Shown here one piece after another: positions 8,553-16,194 of a stretch of 64,000 nucleotides of DNA. Where the stretch lies: positions 3,100,001 to 3,164,000 of the forward strand of contig OY782858.1 in assembly GCA_963678465.1 (NCBI GenBank), in the 5' to 3' direction. Position 1 is the stretch's first letter, and each line of letters opens with the position of its first letter. Source of the stretch: Paludibacter sp963678465. Its GTDB lineage: Bacteria; Bacteroidota; Bacteroidia; Bacteroidales; Paludibacteraceae. The notes below the pieces were generated by a model that did no database searches, had not been told where the DNA came from, and was given only the letters and a program-made list of their open reading frames with translations. The position numbers and the translations under genes were made by a program.

Positions 8553-10223
8553 TCATTTTTTCACTAACTTGTGTTTTAAAGTGCTTTCGTTGTTTTTGAT
8601 TTTCAAAAGATAAACACCTTTTGGTAGATCATTTACTGAAATATTTTCGCCTTCCGAAACTTGTTTTTGCAACCAGCTTCGTCCACCTAAATCGGTGATT
8701 GAAATAGAAGAAACTCCACTCAAGCCTTGAATCTGAAATACATCCGTTACAGGATTTGGATATACTATCAATTTGCCTGTATTGTCTGCGCTGAGGCCTG
8801 TTTCATTTTCGTTGGCTGTTGTTTGGCTTTTCGGATTGTCCGCTCCAGCAACTGTGTTATACATTTCGGCGCCAGCTCCACCGTTGTACTCAAATACCTG
8901 AACGCTGTATTGGGTGTTTTTTGCGAGATTGCTGACAATTACCGAATTACCGGTACCGTTATATACGCAATAATAGCCCGAAGTTTGGAGTTGAGTTCCC
9001 GGCACTGCCCAATCGCTACTTGCAGTGTAAGTAGTTTTGTTTACAGGAAGACTGATTGCGCCCGTTTCTTCTTTCATAAATACGGCTCTTGCAGCTCCAT
9101 TTCCATTGGCCCAACTTATTGTCATATCGTAGTTGTGTACCGGCGAAAATAACAGTGCAGAAGCTTGCACAGAGGGAGCATCAATTTGTGAAGTTAAATA
9201 TGGATATCCGTTGTTAATGTCGCTTGCAATTCTCCATCCCGGAATACTGGAAAAATCCCAATCGCTAAAGGTGGCTTGGGTTTTCATTTCGGCTGTAGTT
9301 TTACTTATGCCTACAACACTTGTGGCTTGCCCCGAAGTTTGATGATCCCAGTAACTGCTGGTTGCAATACCGGGTGTTCCTGTGTAATTGGTACCTACGA
9401 GACCGCCAACATTTGTACTTCCCGTGTTTCCGGTAACTACTCCTGCTGCATAGCATTTGTCTATTTTTGCATTAGAGCCTCCAAAATACCCCATTAAACC
9501 ACCAACATGAACATCTCCCTTAGCACTGCCTATGGCATAAGAATTTACGACACTTCCTGCCCAGGTTTGACCACTTAAACCACCAACACCATCACTGCCT
9601 TCGGTAGTTGCGCTTGAGTAGGAGTTTGAAATACGTCCGTAATTATTCATTCCTACGAGACCGCCAACAGTAGTACTTCCTTTAACAATACCTGTGCTAT
9701 AGGTATTGGTTATAATCCCCGTATTATTCCAGCCCACCAAAGCGCCAACTCTCTCATGACCATTAACGTTAATATTGGTGAGGCCTAAATTGCTGACAGT
9801 TGCAGTTGACGCATTTATATAGCCAAATAAACCTACATAATCAGTGACCGGACGATTGATGTACAAATTTGAAACGACATGTCCCTGTCCATCATATTTT
9901 CCGTTAAAACTTCCTGTTGTAGAGGTTCCAATACATGAAAATCCCATGGGGACAGTTGCTGTTTCGGCATTGCCATCGTGGTCACCCACATTCCAGGTAT
10001 TGGTTTCTGTAGCATCAATATCGGCTGTTTGGATAAAATATTTTGAATTTGTCCAATAGCCTGGATTTTCGGAAAGGGAACGTAAATCGGCAAGTGTGGC
10101 AATTTGGTATGGGTTATCTGAAGTACCTTCTCCACCGGAGAAGGTGATTATTGGAATACCATACATAAAAAGTGATGACATAAGAAAACTAAATACAACT
10201 AAAAGTTTAATCGATTTGTTCAT
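8553..10223 (-). CDS. secreted GLUG-repeat protein with T9SS C-terminal sorting domain
   Basis: This 556-aa protein has a signal peptide (MNKSIKLLVVFSFLMSSLFMYG). Residues about 110-290 hold a run of GLUG-type repeats (VGLFGYI, VGALVGWN, VGGLVGMN, VGGLSGQ, VGGLMGYF, VGGLVGTN, each followed by N.YS or similar), a beta-helical surface fold. An Fn3-like stretch (about 350-465) follows. The last ~75 residues (LIVYPNPVTDVFQIQG...ITDLGGR...LPKGVYLLKI) form a type A T9SS sorting domain, so it should be exported by T9SS and attached to the cell surface. It stands alone with its own terminator and is flanked by the two repeat A copies, which suggests this island is rearranged. GLUG proteins are often adhesins; function here is inference. 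Confidence 0.88.
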   Translation of the reverse strand: MNKSIKLLVVFSFLMSSLFMYGIPIITFSGGEGTSDNPYQIATLADLRSLSENPGYWTNSKYFIQTADIDATETNTWNVGDHDGNAETATVPMGFSCIGTSTTGSFNGKYDGQGHVVSNLYINRPVTDYVGLFGYINASTATVSNLGLTNINVNGHERVGALVGWNNTGIITNTYSTGIVKGSTTVGGLVGMNNYGRISNSYSSATTEGSDGVGGLSGQTWAGSVVNSYAIGSAKGDVHVGGLMGYFGGSNAKIDKCYAAGVVTGNTGSTNVGGLVGTNYTGTPGIATSSYWDHQTSGQATSVVGISKTTAEMKTQATFSDWDFSSIPGWRIASDINNGYPYLTSQIDAPSVQASALLFSPVHNYDMTISWANGNGAARAVFMKEETGAISLPVNKTTYTASSDWAVPGTQLQTSGYYCVYNGTGNSVIVSNLAKNTQYSVQVFEYNGGAGAEMYNTVAGADNPKSQTTANENETGLSADNTGKLIVYPNPVTDVFQIQGLSGVSSISITDLGGRSWLQKQVSEGENISVNDLPKGVYLLKIKNNESTLKHKLVKK

Positions 10224-10638
10224 AATGATTTTGTTCTTGTGCGCTTATAAATCCTTTTTTAAAAAGCAGTAAAAGAGCGGGTTATTAATATGTTTTTTGT
10301 AATATTTTAATTAAATAAAGCAAAAACAGACTGCCGTAATATAATCTGCTACAAGCGCGTGATAATTTAACTGTCGTATTTTACGTGTTTATATATCAAT
10401 ATATTAAGTTGCAAATATAAAGTATTATTTTATAAAAAAAACTATTGTGGAATAAAAAAATTGACATAACTAAAAATTATAATATTTGATAGTAAAAGTT
10501 TAATTTGATTATTAAATATTCAACAATTATGTTTTTTAATAAAAAGCATAACTGCTTATTCCCTTTTGTCAAGGTTAAACATATATCAGTGGTGATGTGG
10601 GTGCTGACTTCAACTTGATAAATTTAATTTAAGAAATG

Positions 10639-10749
10639 AAACCACAATAGGCACAATAGACCAATACTTTTCGGCATTTTAAGATGTATGACTTGGAGTA
10701 GTGTTAGTATTATCATTTTTATTATGAACTATTGTGCCTATTGTGGTTT
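10639..10749. mobile_element. MITE-like element D, copy 1 (21-bp perfect terminal inverted repeats)
   Basis: Bases 10639-10659 (AAACCACAATAGGCACAATAG) and 10729-10749 are exact reverse complements separated by 69 bases, giving a 111-bp element with no reading frame. A related element with the same right terminus lies at 15011-15137. Short, non-coding, inverted-repeat-bounded and present twice, it fits a MITE. The rest of the 1.1 kb gap (10224-11324) is A/T-rich and otherwise holds only repeat A. Confidence 0.6.
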
Positions 10750-10941
10750 GTTTTTCTTCAACCTGATCGAAAGGGATAAGCAGTAAAACATAATACTAAT
10801 TTTCCGGAAATCTTTTTAGGTATCGTCTGCAGCCGAACGCGTTCTATCGTCCGGCGGTGAGGGAAGGCTTTCTTACTTGTATCGTATTTGTATTTTCTGA
10901 ATACAAGTTCGGATGAATAAAAGTGAGCTTTGAATGAGAGG

Positions 10942-11216
10942 AATACAAATTAAAATCCCTGAAACGGAAAACCTAAGTACTCCGTTTCAGTGACAATTAT
11001 CAATGCTTACTAAAATAGTTGAACTTCAAACCAGTCAGATTTCAAAAATCTGACTGGTTTAAACAGTGAACAAAGGCCTATCCTAAAGAATAAATTCATT
11101 TATTTCACAAAGCTTCGCGAATGTATGAAGAAAGCCAAACTTCAAAACGTCGCAGACTTTTGAATGTTGCATTTCAAATTAAGCTACCGATAAACAAACC
11201 TAGTCCTGCCGGATAA
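10942..11216. repeat. dispersed repeat A, copy 2
   Basis: This is the second copy of the repeat at 7985-8270, in the same orientation, with the same two hairpins. The inner hairpin here (CCAGTCAGATTT / AAATCTGACTGG) is fully paired, whereas copy 1 has one mismatch in its outer stem. Confidence 0.85.
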
Positions 11217-11324
11217 ATACCCACCATTCTCCAATTAATTTTGTTTTTATTACTGATAATCAAATTGAGTAATGACTATCGCCACATCAACATTACTAGA
11301 ACAGAGTTACCATTTTGGGAACCA

Positions 11325-11852
11325 TTACCGAATCTCAAAATAATAGCCACTCTCACAATCTTGTTGTACCAAAATTTTATTGTCAAATAAAACTTTAATT
11401 ATATACAATTCTTCCATGTAAGTTAGATGATTAAAATCATCGGGACAAATATATCTATCATTTCTAAGCGTTTTTACAAAAAACTTATCAATATCGATTT
11501 TTAATAGCGAATCAACTCTTTGCTGGCTAATCGTTTGCCAACTACATAAATATTGATAAAGATTTAGTGGAACTTCGATAGATATCTTTTTTCTTATACT
11601 ATTTATAATAATACTATCATCGATCTTACAATTATATTTTTTAAAAACATAGAACATATAAGATTTTTCTGTAACAATATCAATTGGACTTTTGTTACCA
11701 GATTTAAATGTACAAGCAATCATACAATTATTATTTCTTATGTTTTCGTAAAATCTCGTATTCTCATTTTTGCATGAAACAAAGAATAAAATACAACTAA
11801 TTATTAAGCCATATTTTAGAAATCTGTTTTTTCCCATATGTTGTTCTTTCAT
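11325..11852 (-). CDS. hypothetical lipoprotein, cassette-associated
   Basis: I do not recognise a family. The protein (about 175 aa) starts MKEQHMGKNRFLKYG and has a lipoprotein signal ending FVSC, so it should be anchored in a membrane after cleavage. An ATG five codons further in (11837) is an equally good start, and the open frame reaches 11900. The mature part is A/T-rich, charged, Lys/Asp/Tyr-rich and has three further cysteines. It sits directly after a repeat B copy and before repeat A. Its position and composition resemble the lipoprotein at 20387, and both may be immunity-type genes of toxin cassettes; that is inference. Confidence 0.6.
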   Translation of the reverse strand: MKEQHMGKNRFLKYGLIISCILFFVSCKNENTRFYENIRNNNCMIACTFKSGNKSPIDIVTEKSYMFYVFKKYNCKIDDSIIINSIRKKISIEVPLNLYQYLCSWQTISQQRVDSLLKIDIDKFFVKTLRNDRYICPDDFNHLTYMEELYIIKVLFDNKILVQQDCESGYYFEIR

Positions 11853-11885
11853 TATCACCAGTTTTTTCTCTGATTTTATTTTCAG

Positions 11886-12001
11886 TTTTAATCGCATCAA
11901 CTCCCGTCTTACCGTATATCTTCATTATATCTTCAAAGCTTTGCAAACGTCTGAGGTAAACCCTCTGTTCTGATCGCTACTTCTCAGCAAGCTGCGGGAC
12001 T
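11886..12001 (-). repeat. repeat B, copy 2 (coding-like, interrupted by a stop)
   Basis: Minus-strand translation gives VPQLAEK, a stop, RSEQRVYLRRLQ and SFEDIMKIYGKTG, matching copy 3 (KLAQVAGKQRSEQKV... SFEDIMKIYGETG) residue by residue. The in-frame TAG shows that this copy is no longer a complete gene. It joins the membrane protein gene ending at 12002 to the lipoprotein gene starting at 11852. Confidence 0.7.
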
Positions 12002-12403
12002 TTAATCAATTAAATTCAAACTTTGATACGTAACAACTGATTTAGCAAATAGAATTACAGATAATACAAGATAGGCAACCACAATTAAACTACCTATGAC
12101 TTTTGATTTTTCAGATTCTCTATTGAAAATGTCTACTAGCTTTAAGCTAATTCTTGGAGAAGTATATGGCCAGAGCAATACGACTTGAACAACAAACACC
12201 CAAACAGGAGGCAAAACACCTAGAATATATATGTAAAAGGTGAAAGTGTTCAATATGAAAAATAATGCCATAATTGAGGTATTAGCCATCGGATAATCAC
12301 CAAAGGTTAAATAATCTCTTGTAAAAATAAAAACTTTATAGAAAAAATAGTTTAATGGATATAGTAAAATCCAAATCAACTTTTTAATATGGCCAGTAAC
12401 CAT
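12002..12403 (-). CDS. small membrane protein, paralogue of the one at 21274-21657
   Basis: This 133-aa protein has a short N-terminal hydrophobic stretch (LIWILLYPLNYFFYKVF), a central pair of transmembrane helices and a C-terminal helix. Its motif PYTSPRISLKLVDIFNRESEKSKVIGSLIVVAYLVLSV aligns with PYTIPSVADYIVNSFSKESDKSRIIGNIVVFIYIVLSV of the protein at 21274. I know no function for this family. Both copies lie in A/T-rich patches next to small lipoprotein genes and period-21 repeats. The context is compatible with immunity proteins against membrane-acting toxins, but that is inference. It overlaps the preceding small frame by 20 bases. Confidence 0.65.
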   Translation of the reverse strand: MVTGHIKKLIWILLYPLNYFFYKVFIFTRDYLTFGDYPMANTSIMALFFILNTFTFYIYILGVLPPVWVFVVQVVLLWPYTSPRISLKLVDIFNRESEKSKVIGSLIVVAYLVLSVILFAKSVVTYQSLNLID

Positions 12404-12584
12404 TATTTGCGTTTTTTATTCGTTGAGGTATAAATGTTCGTAATGAATAATCAAGTTTAACCGTTGTATTTGCTGCCTTTTTTGTCCCAGTCTCCCCGTA
12501 TATCTTCATTATATCTTCAAAGCTTTGCGGATGTCTGAAGGCAACCTTCTGTTCTGACCGTTGCTTCCCGGCAACCTGCGCCAA
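12384..12584 (-). pseudogene. repeat B-derived fragment, copy 3 (coding-like)
   Basis: The frame (66 aa from the first ATG, open further upstream to about 12660 without a start) consists of the repeat B segment KLAQVAGKQRSEQKV...SFEDIMKIYGETG and a unique 30-residue tail ending NANNGYWPY. It looks like the 3' end of a larger protein cut away from its body: a conserved linker plus a short variable C-terminus, followed at once by a small membrane-protein gene. That is the layout of displaced C-terminal toxin/immunity cassettes in polymorphic toxin loci, although the tail is too short to be an intact toxin. Confidence 0.45.
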
Positions 12585-12592
12585 TTTACCGT
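12488..12592 (-). repeat. repeat B, copy 3
   Basis: This is the best-preserved of the three B copies. About 80 bases (for example the stretch around CTTCTGTTCTGACCGTTG) match copy 1 at 8271-8360 closely, and the CGTATATCTTCATTATATCT stretch is shared with copy 2 at 11886-12001. Confidence 0.75.
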
Positions 12593-12631
12593 AAGGCTGG
12601 GCTACATTACCAGGTCCCAGTAAAAAATAAA

Positions 12632-12868
12632 TTATTTTTTGTTCTTTTCTATTTGAGAAAACAACATATAAGTAAATATCCCAAAGACAAATGAGAAAAC
12701 TAAATACCTTGGGATATTATCATAGATTTCGGTCCAAGTTAATGGAGTTTTCACATAGAGATTCGCAACATGTGTATATCCAACAGTCTTATTGATAATT
12801 ATTAAAGAAGTAAAAAGAATTACTGACCCAAAAGCAGGCATTACATATTTTAATTTGTTTTTTTTCAT
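12632..12868 (-). CDS. small hypothetical membrane protein (two helices)
   Basis: The 78-aa protein has a basic N-terminus (MKKNKLKYV), a first transmembrane helix (MPAFGSVILFTSLIII), a polar loop with TWTEIYDNIPRYL and a second helix (VFSFVFGIFTYMLF), ending in a charged tail. I recognise no family. It is the first gene on the minus strand of the B-repeat cassette patch, just downstream of a 21-bp-period tandem repeat. It may be another member of the cassette gene set. Confidence 0.5.
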   Translation of the reverse strand: MKKNKLKYVMPAFGSVILFTSLIIINKTVGYTHVANLYVKTPLTWTEIYDNIPRYLVFSFVFGIFTYMLFSQIEKNKK

Positions 12869-12917
12869 TGATTATTTAGAATTGGTGTATTAGGTCTTAG
12901 GCGATTCCTTTTTCTTT

Positions 12918-13022
12918 TGTCAATTGCTTTTCATCCTATGTCAATTGACATACAACTTTTGTTAGTTGACATAGAAGTTTTGTCAATTGCTTTTGCTATT
13001 TTGTTAATAATAATATTGAATC
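12918..13022. repeat. 21-bp-period tandem repeat (about five units)
   Basis: Units begin at 12918, 12939, 12960, 12981 and 13002, each exactly 21 bases apart and starting TGTCAATTG or TGTTA. The last unit is degenerate. The frame is not coding. The period is the same as in the unrelated array at 20901-21257. Confidence 0.8.
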
Positions 13023-13051
13023 ATCTGTTTTCAGGGGAAGTAAAATAACTC

Positions 13052-13086
13052 AATTGATCGGATGACTTTAAGTCCCCCGATCAATT
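13052..13086 (-). terminator. stem-loop after the GNAT-nitrilase gene
   Basis: AATTGATCGG at 13052-13061 pairs with CCGATCAATT at 13077-13086, about 78 bases past the stop codon at 13164. Confidence 0.55.
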
Positions 13087-13163
13087 ATCGGTATTATGTA
13101 AGCTACTTGCGGCAGGCAGGCTCATAACTATTTACTTGTAACTATTTATGTCGGTTACATCCC

Positions 13164-14696
13164 TTATTTTTTGAGTTTTAATTCATATAAATCATGCCGG
13201 CGGTCTTTCAGGTTACGCACGCAGCCGTAGGTGTGCAATTCGTTTAGCAAATCCAGTTCTACATCTGTCACCAGTATCATTTCGGTGTTTGGGGTAGCCT
13301 CGGCGCATTTTCCATCCGTAGGGAAAGCAAAATCGCAGGGGGTAAAAACTCCCGATTGAGCATATTGAATGTCCATATTGTGGACGCGGGGTAAATTGCC
13401 TACACTTCCGGCTATTACAACATAACATTCGTTTTCGATTGCGCGTGCCTGTGCACATATCCTTACGCGGGAGTAGCCGTTTTGGGTGTCGGTAAGGAAA
13501 GGGACAAACAAAATCTGCATGCCCTGATCGGCCAAAATGCGTGGCAGTTCGGGATATTCTACATCGTAACAAATAAGGATGCCTATTTTGGCACAATCGG
13601 TATCGAATGTTTTGATTGTTTTTCCGCCCGAAAGTCCCCAGCTTTTTGTTTCGTCGGGGGTGACGTGTATTTTTTCGTAGGTGTCGAAGGTGCCATCCCT
13701 GCGGCAAAGAAAGCCTACATTGTACAGATCGTCGCCGCGCAATTGTGGCATACTGCCGGTAATAATGTTTATATTGTAGCTGATGGCCAGTTGGATAAAC
13801 CGTTTTCGTATTTCGTTGGTGTGTTTGGCCAGCTCCCGAATGGCTTGCGACTCGCCCAGGTGATTGAACTTGGCCATTAGCGGTGCGTTGAAGTATTCGG
13901 GAAACAGAACAAAGTCAGCTTTATAGTCGGATACCGCATCCACAAAGAACTCCACCTGCTCAAACACATCATCTACCGTATTGTAAGTGCGCATTTGCCA
14001 TTGCACAAGTCCTAAACGGATGGATGTTTTCTGCGGAATGTAGTCGAGGGTAGGTGGTTGATAATAAATATTGTCCCATTGCATTAAGCAGGCAAAATGT
14101 TTCGACTCCTCATCGTTGGGAAGGTAATTGGTGATGACTTTTCGCACATGGAAATCGTTCGAAAGCTGAAAGGTAAGTACCGGATCGAAAATTTCCTTTT
14201 TCTTCACTTTCTGAATATATTCTTTCGGGCGCAGTTCTTCGGCGTATTTGTGATAATTCGGAATGCGTCCGCCAAACATGATGGCCTTCAGGTTCAGCGA
14301 TTCGCAAAGATCTTTCCGGTAATCGTACATGCGGCGTGCAAGTCTGAGTCCACGGTATTCGGGATGTATAAAAACCTCAATGCCATAGAGAATATTACCA
14401 TCGGGCTGATGGGTGTCGAAGGTTTCGTGACCTGTTACGGCATCGTAAGTATGGTCATTTTTTACCATATCGTAATCTACAATGATAGACAGGGCGCAAC
14501 CCACTATTTTTTTGTCGGCCACTGCTACTATTTGCCCTTCGGGAAATATTGTTATCAACTTCTCAATTTGACTCTGCGACCAGAAGACATCGCTGCCATC
14601 GGTATAAGTTCTTCTGAATGATTGTACCAATTGAACATAATCGTCGATTTGTAATGAACGTATAGTTACTTTATTGATCCTTGGCATTGGTTCCAT
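13164..14696 (-). CDS. bifunctional GNAT acetyltransferase / carbon-nitrogen hydrolase
   Basis: This 510-aa protein has two domains. Residues about 8-190 form a GNAT N-acetyltransferase (VAVADKKIVGCALSII, then HPEYRGLRLARRMYDYRKDLC, the acetyl-CoA loop). Residues about 225-500 form a nitrilase-superfamily hydrolase with the full catalytic triad: Glu in FVLFPEYFNA, Lys in YEKIHVTPDE and Cys in ILICYDVEYPE. The same fusion occurs widely in bacteria and would hydrolyse an amide or nitrile and transfer acetyl groups; the substrate is unknown. A candidate -7 element (TATATTTG, 14813-14820 on the minus strand) lies upstream. It is a single-gene unit. Confidence 0.92.
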   Translation of the reverse strand: MEPMPRINKVTIRSLQIDDYVQLVQSFRRTYTDGSDVFWSQSQIEKLITIFPEGQIVAVADKKIVGCALSIIVDYDMVKNDHTYDAVTGHETFDTHQPDGNILYGIEVFIHPEYRGLRLARRMYDYRKDLCESLNLKAIMFGGRIPNYHKYAEELRPKEYIQKVKKKEIFDPVLTFQLSNDFHVRKVITNYLPNDEESKHFACLMQWDNIYYQPPTLDYIPQKTSIRLGLVQWQMRTYNTVDDVFEQVEFFVDAVSDYKADFVLFPEYFNAPLMAKFNHLGESQAIRELAKHTNEIRKRFIQLAISYNINIITGSMPQLRGDDLYNVGFLCRRDGTFDTYEKIHVTPDETKSWGLSGGKTIKTFDTDCAKIGILICYDVEYPELPRILADQGMQILFVPFLTDTQNGYSRVRICAQARAIENECYVVIAGSVGNLPRVHNMDIQYAQSGVFTPCDFAFPTDGKCAEATPNTEMILVTDVELDLLNELHTYGCVRNLKDRRHDLYELKLKK

Positions 14697-14918
14697 GTGA
14701 ATATTTTTTGTTAATAGTAAAGAGATAACCTTGTTCTAAACTTTTATTGATGAGTGAATTGATTTGTTTGTATCTCAAAAACACAGATCGAAAACAATGA
14801 AGCAAATATAGTGTTTTCTTTCAGAATTAAGCAGGTTAATGTAAAAAAAGAACCCACGTCCGAATTCGCTAAAGCGTTGGACCGAAAATATGAGTGATTT
14901 ATTCGTGCATAAAAAAAT

Positions 14919-14954
14919 CCCTGAAAAAGGAAACCCGGGGTCGCTTTTTCAGGG
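14919..14954. terminator. stem-loop CCCTGAAAAAG / CTTTTTCAGGG
   Basis: The arms at 14919-14929 and 14944-14954 are perfectly paired. It resembles the CTGAAACGGA hairpin at the start of repeat A and is followed by a similar AATTATAAATGC stretch, so it may be a fragment of that repeat or a terminator of the cyclophilin transcript. Confidence 0.5.
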
Positions 14955-15010
14955 AAAATTATAAATGCTTTTTAGTACAGAGCAAAAAACACAAACGCAC
15001 AATATTTTAA

Positions 15011-15137
15011 TTTAAACCACATTAGATACATTAGGACTTTGTCGGTGAACTTTGTCTGTTGTGTGCTTCATTAAAACCGTAAGATTTTAATGCTTTACTT
15101 ATAGGCATTTAAAACTTTTGTGCCTATTGTGGTTTAA
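15011..15137. mobile_element. MITE-like element D, copy 2
   Basis: The right end (TGTGCCTATTGTGGTTTAAA) is identical over most of its length to the end of the element at 10639-10749. The left end TTTAAACCACATTAGATACA is an imperfect inverted match. The 127-bp interior differs from copy 1 and has no reading frame. It occupies most of the non-coding stretch 14697-15266 together with the stem-loop at 14919. Confidence 0.5.
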
Positions 15138-15266
15138 AATGTTATTATCAGGGACACAATAGTAAATACCCTTTGATAAATATTGTTGTCGGATGGTTTA
15201 CATGCACCAAATTACAGGTTTTTGCTATCTACAAAAAATGCTTACTGAAATTATATTTCAGCTGTT

Positions 15267-15704
15267 TTATTCTTCAATTACTTCGATTTTCAGAATTTTG
15301 TCACCCTGACGGATCAGGTCAATTACTTCGAGTCCTTCTACCACTTTACCAAAGCAGGTGTGGCGGCGATCTAGATGAGCTGTGTTGGTACGGCTGTGAC
15401 AAATAAAGAACTGTGAACCACCTGTGTTTCTGCCTGCATGTGCCATCGAAAGCACACCGCGATCGTGATACTGATTGTCACCATCCAGTTCGCAGTCGAT
15501 GGAATAGCCCGGACCTCCGGCGCCTGTTCCGTTAGGACATCCACCCTGAATTACAAAATCAGGAATCACGCGATGGAAAGTGAGTCCATTATAAAAACCT
15601 TTTTCGGTGAGGTCGATAAAATTCTTTACTGTGTTGGGAGCATCTTTCTCGAAAAACTCTACCTTCATTGCACCTTTTTCGGTGCTGATTATTGCTTTCT
15701 TCAT
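15267..15704 (-). CDS. cyclophilin-type peptidyl-prolyl cis-trans isomerase
   Basis: From the chosen start (MKKAIISTEKGAMKVEFFEKDAP) the 145-aa protein is a compact single-domain cyclophilin. FHRVIPDFVIQGGCPNGTGAGGPGY, SMAHAGRNTGGSQFFICH and HLDRRHTCFGKVVEG carry the active-site Arg, Phe, Gln and His. It catalyses proline isomerisation in the cytoplasm; no signal peptide is present from this start. The frame extends upstream to an ATG at 15779 (170 aa). A -7 like element (TACCTTTG, 15817-15824) would permit either start, but the extra 25 residues look unlike the family. Confidence 0.93.
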   Translation of the reverse strand: MKKAIISTEKGAMKVEFFEKDAPNTVKNFIDLTEKGFYNGLTFHRVIPDFVIQGGCPNGTGAGGPGYSIDCELDGDNQYHDRGVLSMAHAGRNTGGSQFFICHSRTNTAHLDRRHTCFGKVVEGLEVIDLIRQGDKILKIEVIEE

Positions 15705-15981
15705 TTGATTTTTAGCGTAGTCGCCACTTTTTGATTTGATAGTTTTACTTTGCCGGCAAGGCTTCAGTGTAGTCGGCATTCAATGAAACAATTTTGCAGG
15801 CCGACAGTTTTTATTGCAAAGGTAAATAATTTTTGTCAGTATTTTCTTTTGCATTGCTTTGTAAGCTGATGGGCTGATGGACAGGAGAAGAAAAACAATC
15901 ACAACTCATTGTGTCAAAAAGTTTTAAGAATAATAAATTTCAGCTCGTCTTGTTATTCATCTTATTTCCTGTTTTAAAAAA

Positions 15982-16015
15982 GAAACGCAGCCTGAATATT
16001 GTTCTGCTGCGTTTC
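15982..16015 (-). terminator. stem-loop after the SusD-like gene
   Basis: GAAACGCAGC at 15982-15991 pairs exactly with GCTGCGTTTC at 16006-16015, about 180 bases beyond the stop codon at 16195. The remainder of 15780-16194 holds no gene that I can support. Confidence 0.6.
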
Positions 16016-16194
16016 GTGGGTTTAAATTGATTTTTGAATTGCTTGCTTCGATATAATTTATGTTGAACTACAAAATGTCAGCAATCAGAAATGAAGTAAT
16101 GAGTATAATATCCTATCGCACTAACAAACCTGTAATGTGCTGTTTATCATTTTTTTATTAAATTGTAAATACTACATTATTCAATGGCAAATAC

